From positions 34,735 through 98,734 of the forward strand of contig NZ_JBHMQT010000067.1 of assembly GCF_042435035.1 (NCBI RefSeq): DNA of 64,000 nt, written 5' to 3'. Shown here in pieces: positions 1 to 7,719 of this stretch. This DNA is from Sphaerimonospora cavernae. Its GTDB lineage: Bacteria; Actinomycetota; Actinomycetes; Streptosporangiales; Streptosporangiaceae. Numbering within the stretch: position 1 is the first letter of the stretch; each line of letters begins with the position of its first letter. The position numbers were made by a program, and so were the translations under genes. The notes under the pieces are model-generated. The model saw nothing but the letters and a program-made list of their open reading frames with translations. It was not told the origin of the DNA and did no database searches.

Positions 1-301
1 CATTGCGCTCGCACAAATCGACCGATCGGCGGTTCACGTCGACGGCCCACACGGTCGCCCGCGGCGCACGCGAGGCCATGGTGAGCGCGATCGGGCCGTA
101 GCCACAGCCCAGATCGAGCAGGTCGCCCTCCTCGGGCGGCGGCGGCACGGCCTCCAGCAGCACCCGGGTGCCGGGATCGACCCGGCCGGGGGAGAACACC
201 CCGCTGTCGGTCTCCAGCCGAAGATGCAGGTCCGGCAGGACCAGCGTGACCACGCCGGGCCGACCGGCCGCCTCCGGACTCTCCTCGAAGTAATGCGCCA
301 C
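1..301 (-). CDS. Class I SAM-dependent methyltransferase, RsmC/RlmG-like (N-terminal part, cut by window edge)
   Basis: The first 100 codons of a methyltransferase are visible; the rest lies left of the window. Translation from the GTG at 301 gives a start of VAHYFEESPE. It then shows SGVFSPGRVDPGTRVLLEA, the usual lead-in of the small-subunit rRNA guanine methyltransferase family (MTS domain), and the SAM-binding motif I DLLDLGCGYGPIAL at about residues 63-76. An acidic residue for the SAM ribose follows (VWAVDVN). The target is probably rRNA or another nucleic acid guanine, inferred from family resemblance only. No clear ribosome binding site precedes the GTG. The gene is followed on the same strand, upstream, by the VWA/DUF58/MoxR operon. 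Confidence 0.75.
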   Translation of the reverse strand, partial: MAHYFEESPEAAGRPGVVTLVLPDLHLRLETDSGVFSPGRVDPGTRVLLEAVPPPPEEGDLLDLGCGYGPIALTMASRAPRATVWAVDVNRRSVDLCERN

Positions 302-319
302 GGGGCAAACGTACCAACG

Positions 320-1267
320 CTAGGGAATGCGAGAGCCCAACAGCATGGCCGCCCCGGCCAGCAGCAGCCCGGCCGCGGCCGCCCCCAGGATGAACCGCTG
401 AGTGATCTCCTGATGCACCAGCCGGTATCCCAGCGATGTCCCGATCTGCGCGTACACCTCCCGCAACTGGCTGCTGGACTCCGCCGTGTAGGCCCGGCCG
501 CCCGTCCCCTCGGCCAGCGACTTCAGCGTGGCCTTGTTCACCGGCACCAGCACCGGCCGGTTCTCGATGTTCACGGTCCCCTCCGGCGTGCCGTACGCGA
601 TCGTGGAGACCGGCACCTTCGCGCCCACCGCCGCCTCCACCGCGTCGCCGACCGATCTGCCCGAGGTGTTGTCCCCGTCGGACAGCAGCACGATCGCCGA
701 CGGCGGCGGATCGGTCACCGCCCGCTGGTCGAACGACCTGATCGAGTCGAGCGAGTTGAACACCGCCTCGCCGATCGCGGTGCCCGGCCGGGTGGTCAGG
801 TTGGAGATCGCCGCCGTGACCGCCGCGTGGTCGGTGGTGGGGGAGACGACCACAGCGGCCGACCGGGCGAAGGTCACCACGCCCACGTTGAACCGCTCGG
901 GCAGGTCGGAGACGAACTGCTGGGCGGCCTGCTTGGCCGCGACCAGCCGGCTCGGCGGGACGTCATCGGCGTCCATCGACAGCGAGATGTCCACCGCGAT
1001 GATGATCGTGGCACGGTCGCGGGGCACCCGCACCTCGCCGCTCGGCCGCGCCGCACCGACGATCAGCAGACTCATCATCACCAGGAACAGCGCGGCCGGG
1101 ACATGCCGCCGCCACGCCGGCCGCTCGGGGGCGACCAGCGACAGCAGGGCGAGGTTGGTGAACCGCACCGTGTAGCGGCGGCGCCGGAACTGCACCGCCA
1201 CATACCCCGCCACGAGCGCGGCGAGCAGCGCGAACAGCCACAGCCAGCCGGGCGACAGGAACTTCAC
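320..1267 (-). CDS. VWA-domain membrane protein (BatA/BatB-like), partner of MoxR ATPase
   Basis: This 315-residue protein begins with a membrane segment (FLSPGWLWLFALLAALVAGY), has a second one around residues 55-75, and then a von Willebrand factor A domain. The metal-site motif DISLSMD (DxSxS type) lies near residue 92, followed by the conserved threonine and LLSDGDNT. A final membrane helix near the C terminus (FILGAAAAGLLLAGAAMLL) leaves the VWA domain between anchors. The GTG start at 1267 overlaps the TGA of the DUF58 gene (GTGA), so translation is probably coupled; a longer in-frame reading would run through the DUF58 gene. In this family the MoxR ATPase, DUF58 protein and VWA protein act together, probably as a chaperone-like system assembling or activating envelope proteins. 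The client here is unknown. Confidence 0.88.
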   Translation of the reverse strand: MKFLSPGWLWLFALLAALVAGYVAVQFRRRRYTVRFTNLALLSLVAPERPAWRRHVPAALFLVMMSLLIVGAARPSGEVRVPRDRATIIIAVDISLSMDADDVPPSRLVAAKQAAQQFVSDLPERFNVGVVTFARSAAVVVSPTTDHAAVTAAISNLTTRPGTAIGEAVFNSLDSIRSFDQRAVTDPPPSAIVLLSDGDNTSGRSVGDAVEAAVGAKVPVSTIAYGTPEGTVNIENRPVLVPVNKATLKSLAEGTGGRAYTAESSSQLREVYAQIGTSLGYRLVHQEITQRFILGAAAAGLLLAGAAMLLGSRIP

Positions 1268-2193
1268 CGCACCACCCCCCGCCTCGCGGACAGCCGTCGC
1301 GAGGCACGCGACTGCCCCAGCACGAACCTCGCGATGTCGGCCACCCAGTCGCGGTCGGTGCGCAGGACCAGGTGCCCGGCCCCGGCACGGCGCAGCGCGA
1401 CCCGGGTGGCCGCACGCTGCGCGGCCGCCGCGGCCGCGTACCGCTCCCGCAGCCGCCGCGACAGGTGGACGTCGCGGGAGTGCCCGGTCTCCGGATCGGT
1501 GAACGTGACCAGCCCGACGTCGGGCAGGTCGAGTTCCCGCGGGTCGATCACCTCCACGGCGAGCACCTGCTGGCGGGCGGCCAGCCGGCGCATCGGCCGC
1601 TCCCACCCCGGGGCCTCGGGGGAGGAACCGCTCAGGAAGTCAGAAACGATCACGCGCAGGCCCCGCTTGCGGTGTGCCGCCGACATCACCTCGATCGCCT
1701 GCCCCAGATCCGCCGTCCCCACCGCCTCGGGGGCGGCCAGCAGCGTGTGCAGCAGCCCGTACAGCGCGGACCGGCCGGGCCGCGCCGGATAGCGATGGAC
1801 GTCGTGGCCGTGCAGGACATAGGCGCCGAACCGGTCACCGACGCGACCGGCCAGGAACCCGATCGCGCCCACGGCCGACACCACCAGGTCACGCTTGGTC
1901 ATGTCGGCCGTCCCGAAGTCCATGCTGGCCGACAGATCCGCCAGTGCCCAGGTCTCCAGCTCCCGGTCGGCGATCAGATCCCGCACGTGCGGCACGGTGG
2001 TGCGCGCCGTCACCGCCCAGTCCATCCGGCGTACGTCGTCCTCGCCGGGAACGTAGACGCGGGTGTCGCCCGGCTCACTTCCGGGCCCCGGGATCAGCCC
2101 CTGGTGGCGGCCCTGCAGCAGCCCGTCGAGGCGGCGCAGCACGGTGAGCTCCAGCCGCCGCAGCGCCCGCTCCGGGCTCACCCCGCCACTCAT
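1264..2193 (-). CDS. DUF58 domain protein
   Basis: The protein has 309 residues. The family hallmark is visible: a segment reading YVPGEDDVRRMDWAVTART, with the DxRxxDW pattern, then a VWA-like core with DLSASMDFGT (MIDAS-like) and VIVSDFLSG. It lies between the MoxR gene (4 nt upstream) and the VWA gene (overlapping by 4 nt), the standard order for this three-gene set. No membrane helix is evident, so it probably works on the cytoplasmic face with the MoxR hexamer. The role, linking the ATPase to client proteins, is inferred from the family. Confidence 0.88.
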   Translation of the reverse strand: MSGGVSPERALRRLELTVLRRLDGLLQGRHQGLIPGPGSEPGDTRVYVPGEDDVRRMDWAVTARTTVPHVRDLIADRELETWALADLSASMDFGTADMTKRDLVVSAVGAIGFLAGRVGDRFGAYVLHGHDVHRYPARPGRSALYGLLHTLLAAPEAVGTADLGQAIEVMSAAHRKRGLRVIVSDFLSGSSPEAPGWERPMRRLAARQQVLAVEVIDPRELDLPDVGLVTFTDPETGHSRDVHLSRRLRERYAAAAAAQRAATRVALRRAGAGHLVLRTDRDWVADIARFVLGQSRASRRLSARRGVVR

Positions 2194-2197
2194 CGGC

Positions 2198-3238
2198 TCA
2201 CCGCCGGTCCCGGTTCCACACCACGAGGGGAGGCGGCACGACCTGCAGAATCCGGCGCACCACCTCCGCGGGATCGATGTCGTCGGCCAGCGCGTCGAAG
2301 GTCAGCATCAGCCGATGGGCCATCACGTCGAGGGCCACGTCGCGCACGTCGTCGGGCAGCAGGTAGTCACGCCCCCGCAGCAGCGCCAGCGCCCGGCCCG
2401 CCGCGATCAACCCCAGCGTCGCCCGCGGGCTCACTCCGATTTCGATCATCTCCGCCAGCTCCGGCAGGCCGTACTCCGCGGGCATCCGCGTGGCCATGAC
2501 CAGCCGTACGACATAGTCGGCGACGAGCTGGTGCACCGAGACCTCCTCGGCCATGTCCTGCAGCCGCAGCAGCCGTCCGGGGTCGAGCACCGGCTCGGGC
2601 ACCGGCGGCCGGACGCTCATCCGGTGCAGGATCTCCAGCTCTTCGTGGGCGCTGGGATGGGCCACCCTGACCCGGAACAGAAACCGGTCGCGCTGCACCT
2701 CCGGCAGCGGGTAAACGCCCTCGGACTCGATCGGGTTCTGCGTGGCCAGCACGACGAACGGCCTGGGCAGCGGATGCGTGCGCCCCGCGAGCGTCACCTG
2801 CCGCTCGGCCATCACCTCCAGCAGCGCCGACTGCACCTTCGCCGGAGCCCGGTTGATCTCGTCGGCCAGCAGGAAGTTGACGAACACCGGCCCGAGCTCG
2901 ACGTCGAACCGCTCGGTGCCCGGATGGTAGACACGCGTGCCGACGATGTCGCTCGGCACCAGGTCGGGGGTGAACTGGACCCGGGCGAACGTGCCACCCA
3001 CCACCGTGGCCAGCGTCGAGGCCGCCAGCGTCTTGGCGACGCCCGGAACGCCCTCCAGCAGGCAGTGACCCCGGGCCAGCAGCGCCGCCAGCAGCCGCTC
3101 GACCATGTGATCCTGCCCGACGATCACCCGTCTGACCTGGGCAAGCGCGTTGTGAAGCGACTCCAGATCGGCTCCCGCGGCATCGTCCCGTCCACCCGAG
3201 GCCCTGCCGGGCTCGGGACGCTCACTGGCAACGGTCAT
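2198..3238 (-). CDS. MoxR family AAA+ ATPase
   Basis: The protein has 346 residues. The Walker A motif EGVPGVAKT is near residue 60, Walker B is FLLADEINR near 123, and sensor 1 is LATQNPIESEGVYPLPEVQ near 162, all typical of MoxR. The arginine-rich segment VQRDRFLFRV follows, and the C-terminal lid (SPRATLGLIAAGRALALLRGRDY) is complete. The ATG at 3238 is close to the start of the usual family fold after a short acidic and glycine-rich extension. It is the first gene of the MoxR-DUF58-VWA operon, which reads leftward. ATP-driven remodelling of partner proteins is the family role. Confidence 0.93.
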   Translation of the reverse strand: MTVASERPEPGRASGGRDDAAGADLESLHNALAQVRRVIVGQDHMVERLLAALLARGHCLLEGVPGVAKTLAASTLATVVGGTFARVQFTPDLVPSDIVGTRVYHPGTERFDVELGPVFVNFLLADEINRAPAKVQSALLEVMAERQVTLAGRTHPLPRPFVVLATQNPIESEGVYPLPEVQRDRFLFRVRVAHPSAHEELEILHRMSVRPPVPEPVLDPGRLLRLQDMAEEVSVHQLVADYVVRLVMATRMPAEYGLPELAEMIEIGVSPRATLGLIAAGRALALLRGRDYLLPDDVRDVALDVMAHRLMLTFDALADDIDPAEVVRRILQVVPPPLVVWNRDRR

Positions 3239-3345
3239 GAAGGTTATTCAATCGTGACTGCGTACGAGGTTCCATCCTCTCCCATCTGCCCACACCACCG
3301 GACGACCACACCCACCGCGCCCCGCCGGAGAGGGCGGCCCCGTGC

Positions 3346-3388
3346 TTTGATCAGGTGGCGAGCAGTGTTTTGATGAGGTGGTGAGCAG
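3346..3388 (+). repeat. Tandem 20-bp direct repeat over the start of the kinase-like gene
   Basis: Copy one is at 3346-3365 (TTTGATCAGGTGGCGAGCAG) and copy two at 3369-3388 (TTTGATGAGGTGGTGAGCAG), 23 bp apart with 18 of 20 bases equal. The second copy contains the GTG GTG start codons of the next gene; the first has GTGGCG at the same place. This looks like a small tandem duplication of the translation start region. It is directly visible; any effect on start selection is a guess. Confidence 0.8.
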
Positions 3389-4094
3389 GCCGCTGCAGCA
3401 CAACGACCCGCCCCGCCTGGGGCCTTTCGTGCTGCAGGCACGCCTGGGCAGGGCACCGGCCGGGCTGGTCTACCTCGGACAGGGACCGGACGGCCGGGCG
3501 GTGTCGGTGGCGGTCCTCACGACCGGCGCCGCGCTCGACGCCGCGGCCAGGGACCGGTTCGTCACCGTCATCAGGGCCGCTGCCCGCCGGCGCGGCGGCG
3601 GTGACCTGCCGCCGGTCGTGGCCATGCACGACGGTCAGGCCCCCTGGGTGGCCGTGCCGTACGTCCCGGGCGGCCCCGGCGCCGAGCGGTTCCTCGACCG
3701 GATCCTGGTCTCGGGCATGCTGACCGGCCGGTGGAGCGGGCCCGACTTCGCGCCGTACTGGCTGGGCGACGAAGCCCCGGCGCTGCCCGCCCCGCCGGGC
3801 CCCCCGCCGCCGCCGATCGCCACCCGCAGGTCCGTGGTGCTGGCGTCGGCACTGCTGGCCGCGCTCACGCTCACGCTGGCGGCCGTGGTGTGGCAGTTGC
3901 TGTTCCGCGGCGGCCACGATCCGCAGCCGCGGCCGCCGCTGCCGGCGACCAACTTCGTGCCCACGCCGCCGCCCCAGCCCACCGAGCCGGAACCACAGGC
4001 GCCGCGGGAGTCGACCACACCCCGGCCCGGGCAGCCGTCGCCCGCCACCTCCCCCAGGCCCGGCGGCCGCGACGACGAGGGTGAACCCATCTGA
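3378..4094 (+). CDS. Kinase-like N-lobe fragment fused to a membrane anchor and Pro-rich tail
   Basis: The protein has 238 residues. Residues 12-125 resemble the start of actinomycete Ser/Thr kinases (RLGPFVLQARLGRAPAGLVYLGQGPDGRAVSV), with a later VAVPYVPGGP that recalls the hinge segment. The catalytic loop (HRDLKP) and DFG motif are absent, and the glycine loop lacks its normal form. A segment PYWLGDEAP precedes a proline stretch, one membrane helix (VVLASALLAALTLTLAAVVWQLLF, about residues 154-177) and a proline/threonine-rich outer tail to the end. It is probably a pseudokinase-derived membrane protein; whether it is functional or a decayed kinase cannot be told. The start lies in the repeat described above. 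Confidence 0.6.
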   Translation: MVSRPLQHNDPPRLGPFVLQARLGRAPAGLVYLGQGPDGRAVSVAVLTTGAALDAAARDRFVTVIRAAARRRGGGDLPPVVAMHDGQAPWVAVPYVPGGPGAERFLDRILVSGMLTGRWSGPDFAPYWLGDEAPALPAPPGPPPPPIATRRSVVLASALLAALTLTLAAVVWQLLFRGGHDPQPRPPLPATNFVPTPPPQPTEPEPQAPRESTTPRPGQPSPATSPRPGGRDDEGEPI

Positions 4095-4129
4095 GGGGCC
4101 AGGGTCACCTTTGAGGGGCCACGGTCACC
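4092..4129. repeat. Tandem 18-bp direct repeat at the end of the kinase-like gene
   Basis: TGAGGGGCCAGGGTCACC at 4092-4109 and TGAGGGGCCACGGTCACC at 4112-4129 differ at one base and are offset by 20 bp. The first copy supplies the TGA stop codon of the kinase-like gene. There is no hairpin within one copy. The same gene thus has a tandem duplication at both its start and its stop. Confidence 0.75.
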
Positions 4130-4153
4130 GAGTCGCCGGGCTCGGCCGCTCGG

Positions 4154-4759
4154 TCACGCGGGGCGGAGGAGGGCGACCAGGAAGCTCGAGTCGTCCCTGA
4201 ACGGACGCAGGTCCCACGCGGACAGCAGCAGGTCGGGTTCGAGTGCGCCGGCCGCGGCGTCCGCCAGGAACTCGCCGAACTCATAGCCGCGGTCGACGCC
4301 GAAGCCGATCGCGGCCCGGCCGTCCGGCGCGAGGTGCGCACGGAACCGTTTCAGCACCTCACGACGGGTGCTCGGCGCGAGGAACGTCATCACGTTCCCG
4401 GCGCAGACGATGGCGTCGAACGGCGCGGTGACGCCCTGCGCGGGCAGGTCGAGTTCGGCCAGGTCGCCGACCAACCATCGCGGCCCGGGGTGGTCCTGCC
4501 CGGCGGCCTCGATCAGCGCCGGGTCGACATCGACCCCGACGACGTCGTGGCCGGCCTCGGCCAACACGCCACCGACCCGGCCGGATCCGCAGCCGGCGTC
4601 GAGGATGCGGGCTCGGCGCGACACCATGGCGTCCACGAGGCGGGCTTCCCCGGCGAGGTCGTCACCGGCACGAGCCATGGAACGGAAGCGCTCGATGTAC
4701 CAGGCGGAGTGACCGGGGTCGGCGGCGACCTTCTGCATCCAGATGCTCTGTTCAACCAT
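4154..4759 (-). CDS. Class I SAM-dependent methyltransferase
   Basis: The protein has 201 residues. The SAM motif I reads ILDAGCGSGRVGGVLAEAGH near residue 53, the ribose-binding aspartates are in VVGVDVDP, and PFDAIVCAGNVMTFLAP is the post-motif segment. Its full length matches small Methyltransf_25-type proteins. The ATG at 4759 has GGGAG 10 nt upstream. Substrate unknown; neighbours give no hint. It reads leftward and is convergent with the kinase-like gene. Confidence 0.85.
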   Translation of the reverse strand: MVEQSIWMQKVAADPGHSAWYIERFRSMARAGDDLAGEARLVDAMVSRRARILDAGCGSGRVGGVLAEAGHDVVGVDVDPALIEAAGQDHPGPRWLVGDLAELDLPAQGVTAPFDAIVCAGNVMTFLAPSTRREVLKRFRAHLAPDGRAAIGFGVDRGYEFGEFLADAAAGALEPDLLLSAWDLRPFRDDSSFLVALLRPA

Positions 4760-4999
4760 GCCTGCATTCTCCCGGAGCGGAGGAACGCACGTGCCCTGGC
4801 CAGGCTTCGGTGATCAGCCGCGGAAGTCGATGAACCGCCCCGTCCCGCTCGTGAGAGTCATCAGGAAGAACGGTGGGGGCAGTCTGGGCGGGCCTATAGC
4901 ATCGTCTCCGCCGCGTCCCCACGGACGACCCGGGCGTCCCGAGACTTCCGCGATCATCGACTCCGCGCCGGGACGCCTTCATGGAAAGAGAGACATGGC

Positions 5000-5629
5000 A
5001 TGAGTGACGTGGGACTGTTCTACGTCGGTGCGGTGCTGATCATCAACGGTCTCGGGCTCCTCGGGAAGATCACGCCCAAGGGATCCGCCCCGCTCAACTT
5101 CTTCGTCGGCACGTTGCAGGTGGTGACGCCGACCTTCCTCATCATGACCTCCGGCGGCGACAGGGCGATCATCGCCGGCGCCGCGGGGATCTACCTGTTC
5201 GGCTTCACCTACCTGTGGTCGGGCATCAACGCCGTGACCGGCTGGCCGGGGGAGGGGCTCGGCTGGTTCTCCCTGTTCGTCGCGTTCGCCGCCGTGGGCT
5301 ACGCCGCCTACCTGTGGCAGACCGGCGAGCGGGTGTTCGTGGTCATCTGGCTCACGTGGGCGCTGCTGTGGCTCCTGTTCTTCCTCGTGCTCGGGCTCGG
5401 CCGTACCGGGCTCACCCGCTTCACCGGATGGGTCGCGATCACCGAGGGGGTGCTCACGGCCGCGCTCCCGGCCGCCCTGGCGATCACCGGTCTCTGGCGT
5501 GACTCGGCGGAGGCGGCGCTGGCCGCCGCGGTGCTCGCGGTCGTCGCGCTCGTCGTGCTGTGGCTGGTGGCGGCACGCACTCCCGTACGGCCGGCGCGGG
5601 AGGCGGCCGCGAGCGCGGTGGCCGGGTAG
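5000..5629 (+). CDS. AmiS/UreI family amide/urea channel
   Basis: The 209-residue protein has six or seven hydrophobic segments. It shows the family pattern: an N-terminal LFYVGAVLIINGLGLLGKI, a conserved NFFVGTLQVV, the AGIYLFGFTYLWSGIN segment around residue 60, and a WLTWALLWLLFF helix in the C-terminal half. These proteins form proton-gated or facilitated channels for urea and short amides in the inner membrane. No amidase or urease gene is adjacent, so the substrate is open. The ATG at 5000 follows AAAGAGAGA; a weak TATAGC -10-like box is at 4895. Confidence 0.88.
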   Translation: MSDVGLFYVGAVLIINGLGLLGKITPKGSAPLNFFVGTLQVVTPTFLIMTSGGDRAIIAGAAGIYLFGFTYLWSGINAVTGWPGEGLGWFSLFVAFAAVGYAAYLWQTGERVFVVIWLTWALLWLLFFLVLGLGRTGLTRFTGWVAITEGVLTAALPAALAITGLWRDSAEAALAAAVLAVVALVVLWLVAARTPVRPAREAAASAVAG

Positions 5630-5666
5630 GCTCTGGGTCAAGCCGACGTAAAGGAGGGCGCGCCGC

Positions 5667-6434
5667 GTGGAGGCGGGCCAGATCGTGGTGCTGCTTCTGG
5701 CGGCGCTGTCGGCGGGCTGGGTGGACGCCGTCGTCGGCGGGGGCGGGCTGCTCCAGCTTCCCGCGCTGCTGCTGGCCGGGCTGTCGCCGGTGCAGGCGCT
5801 CGCCACCAACAAGTCCGCCGCCATCTTCGGCACGGCCTCCGCCGCCGTCACCTACGCCCGGAGGACGAAGTTCGACCGCGCGGTCGCCGTACCGGCCGGG
5901 GCGCTGGCGGTGGCCTTCGCCGGTCTGGGCGCGGCCTCGGCCGCGCTGCTCGACAGGGCGGTGCTGAACCCGCTGATCATGGTCGTGCTGCTGGGCGTCG
6001 CCGCGTTCGTCACGCTGCGCCCCGACTTCGGACGCCTGCCGCATCCGCACCTGCGTACCCGTCGGCGGGTGCTCGCCGCGGTCGTCGCCGCCGGCGTGGT
6101 GATCGCCTACTACGACGGCATCCTCGGGCCCGGCACCGGGACGTTCCTGCTCATCGCGTTCACCTCGATCCTGGGCACGGACTTCGTCCACGCGTCGGCC
6201 ACCGCGAAGATCATAAACACCGGGACCAATCTCGGCGCGTTGATCGTCTTCGGCCTGCAGGGCCACGTGATGTGGGCCCTGGGCCTCGGCATGGCCGCCT
6301 GCAACATCGCCGGCGCCCAGATCGGCGCCCGGATGGCACTCAACCGCGGCTCAGGGTTCGTACGGATCGTCCTGTTGTGCGTCGTCACCGCCCTGATCGC
6401 GAAACTCGCCTACGACCAGTTCGCCGTCCCGTGA
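5667..6434 (+). CDS. TauE/SafE family sulfite/organosulfur exporter-like permease
   Basis: The protein has 255 residues and about eight membrane segments. The family signatures are both present: GWVDAVVGGGGLLQLPALLLAGL near the N terminus with the LATNKSAAIFGTASA segment, and the repeat-like YYDGILGPGTGTFLLIAFTSI with ATAKIINTGTN in the second half. The GTG start at 5667 is preceded by AAAGGAGGG, a strong ribosome binding site. It lies 37 nt after the AmiS gene on the same strand and may be cotranscribed. Substrate is probably a small anion such as sulfite, sulfonate or sulfoacetate, known only for the family. Confidence 0.88.
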   Translation: MEAGQIVVLLLAALSAGWVDAVVGGGGLLQLPALLLAGLSPVQALATNKSAAIFGTASAAVTYARRTKFDRAVAVPAGALAVAFAGLGAASAALLDRAVLNPLIMVVLLGVAAFVTLRPDFGRLPHPHLRTRRRVLAAVVAAGVVIAYYDGILGPGTGTFLLIAFTSILGTDFVHASATAKIINTGTNLGALIVFGLQGHVMWALGLGMAACNIAGAQIGARMALNRGSGFVRIVLLCVVTALIAKLAYDQFAVP

Positions 6435-6468
6435 CCGGGCCGTAGAAACCGGGCCGCCGACCGTTTCA

Positions 6469-7719
6469 TCAGACCGTGCCGGGTTGGGGGACGGGCTCCG
6501 GCTCGGGGCCGGGCAGAGGCTCGGCGGGGATGAGACGGACGTCGCGCAGCGCCAGCGGAAGAAGGCTGATCAGAACCTGCGCCAGACCGGCCGCCCACAG
6601 GGTCGGCGCGAGACCGAAGCGCGCCGCGGCGGGGGCGACGAGCGCGAGACCGATCGGCTGGCACGCCATGGCGCCGAACCACTCATAGGCGCTCACGCGG
6701 GACAGGGACTCCGCGGGCACGTGCCGCTGCAGCGTCGTCTCCCACAGGGTGTTGAACACCATCAGCCCGATCCCGCCGCAGAACGCTCCCGCGGCGGCGA
6801 CAGCGAGCGGCATCCCGGTGGCCAGCGCCAGGGTGGGGAAGGCGAACAGCGTGACCACGACGAGTCCGCTGCGCAGGGGGAACCGGGCGTGGACGTACAG
6901 CGAGACTGTCCCGCCGATCAGGCTGCCGAGGCCGAAAGCGGTGAGAAGGACCGCCCACGCGTGGTTCCCGCCGAGGGACGACCTGCTCACCATCGGCCCG
7001 AGCACGATGAAGGCCGCGTAGAGCATGTTGATGAGCGACGCCGCGATGATGACGGCCCATACCCACCGTCGGCTGCGGAACGCCCGCCACCCGTCGAGGA
7101 GGTCACGCAGGAAGGGGCGTGCCCGCATTCGGCGGTCGCCCGGCGGCAGCCGCACCAGGGAGAGGAAGACCGCGCTGAGCAGGAACGTGGCCGAGTCGAT
7201 CGCGACGGCCCAGCCGGGATTGCTCAGCGACACCAGCAGGCCCGCCAGTACGGGTCCGCCGACCATGGAGGCCGACTGGGCGATGCCGCGCAGCGCGTTG
7301 GCCGCCTGACGGTTGCCGGGATGTGTGGTCGCCTGCACGAGCCCGCTGATCGCGGGAGTGAACAGCGCCGAGGCGGTGCCGTGCACCACCTGCAGACAGA
7401 TGAGCTGCCAGACCTGGGCCCGGCCGGTGAGCAGCAGGAAGGCCGTCGCCGCCTGGGCGACGGCGCGGACGATGTCGCTGCTGAGCATTACGGTCTGCCG
7501 GGGAAAGCGATCTCCGATGACGCCCCCCGCCAGCATGAAGACGACCTCGGGCACCGCTGCCGCCGCAAGCACCCAACCGAGATCCGCCGCCGATCCGGTC
7601 AGGCCGAGGACGGCGAGGGCGAGGGCCGGGGCGACCATGCGGTCGCCGAGGAGCGACGAGCACTGGGCCAGGAAGAACCAGCGGAACCCGCTCTCCTTGA
7701 GCACGTTGAGCTTGTTCAA
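6469..7719 (-). CDS. MFS exporter of the candidate RiPP operon
   Basis: The 416-residue protein has about twelve hydrophobic segments in the MFS_3/EntS-like pattern (FFLAQCSSLLGDRM, then GVIGDRFPRQTVML in the loop between helices 2 and 3). The TTG start at 7719 overlaps the TGA of the PLP-enzyme gene (TTGA), so translation is coupled. An upstream ATG at 7755 would need an odd leader overlapping that gene, so I reject it. It is the last gene of the operon and is the likely export or self-protection route for the product. It is convergent with the TauE gene, 34 nt away. Confidence 0.85.
   Translation of the reverse strand: MNKLNVLKESGFRWFFLAQCSSLLGDRMVAPALALAVLGLTGSAADLGWVLAAAAVPEVVFMLAGGVIGDRFPRQTVMLSSDIVRAVAQAATAFLLLTGRAQVWQLICLQVVHGTASALFTPAISGLVQATTHPGNRQAANALRGIAQSASMVGGPVLAGLLVSLSNPGWAVAIDSATFLLSAVFLSLVRLPPGDRRMRARPFLRDLLDGWRAFRSRRWVWAVIIAASLINMLYAAFIVLGPMVSRSSLGGNHAWAVLLTAFGLGSLIGGTVSLYVHARFPLRSGLVVVTLFAFPTLALATGMPLAVAAAGAFCGGIGLMVFNTLWETTLQRHVPAESLSRVSAYEWFGAMACQPIGLALVAPAAARFGLAPTLWAAGLAQVLISLLPLALRDVRLIPAEPLPGPEPEPVPQPGTV

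Noticed and set aside
224..1792. 522-codon frame on the plus strand
   Set aside because: Arg/Gly/Pro/His-rich composition typical of antisense frames in GC-rich DNA, and it covers the VWA and DUF58 genes, which are well supported.
4814..4861. 15-residue frame on the minus strand (MTLTSGTGRFIDFRG)
   Set aside because: Too short and without promoter, neighbours or modifying enzymes to call it a peptide gene.
5000..6434. Urea or taurine catabolic operon
   Set aside because: Only the two transport-like genes are present; no urease, amidase or sulfonate enzyme is adjacent.
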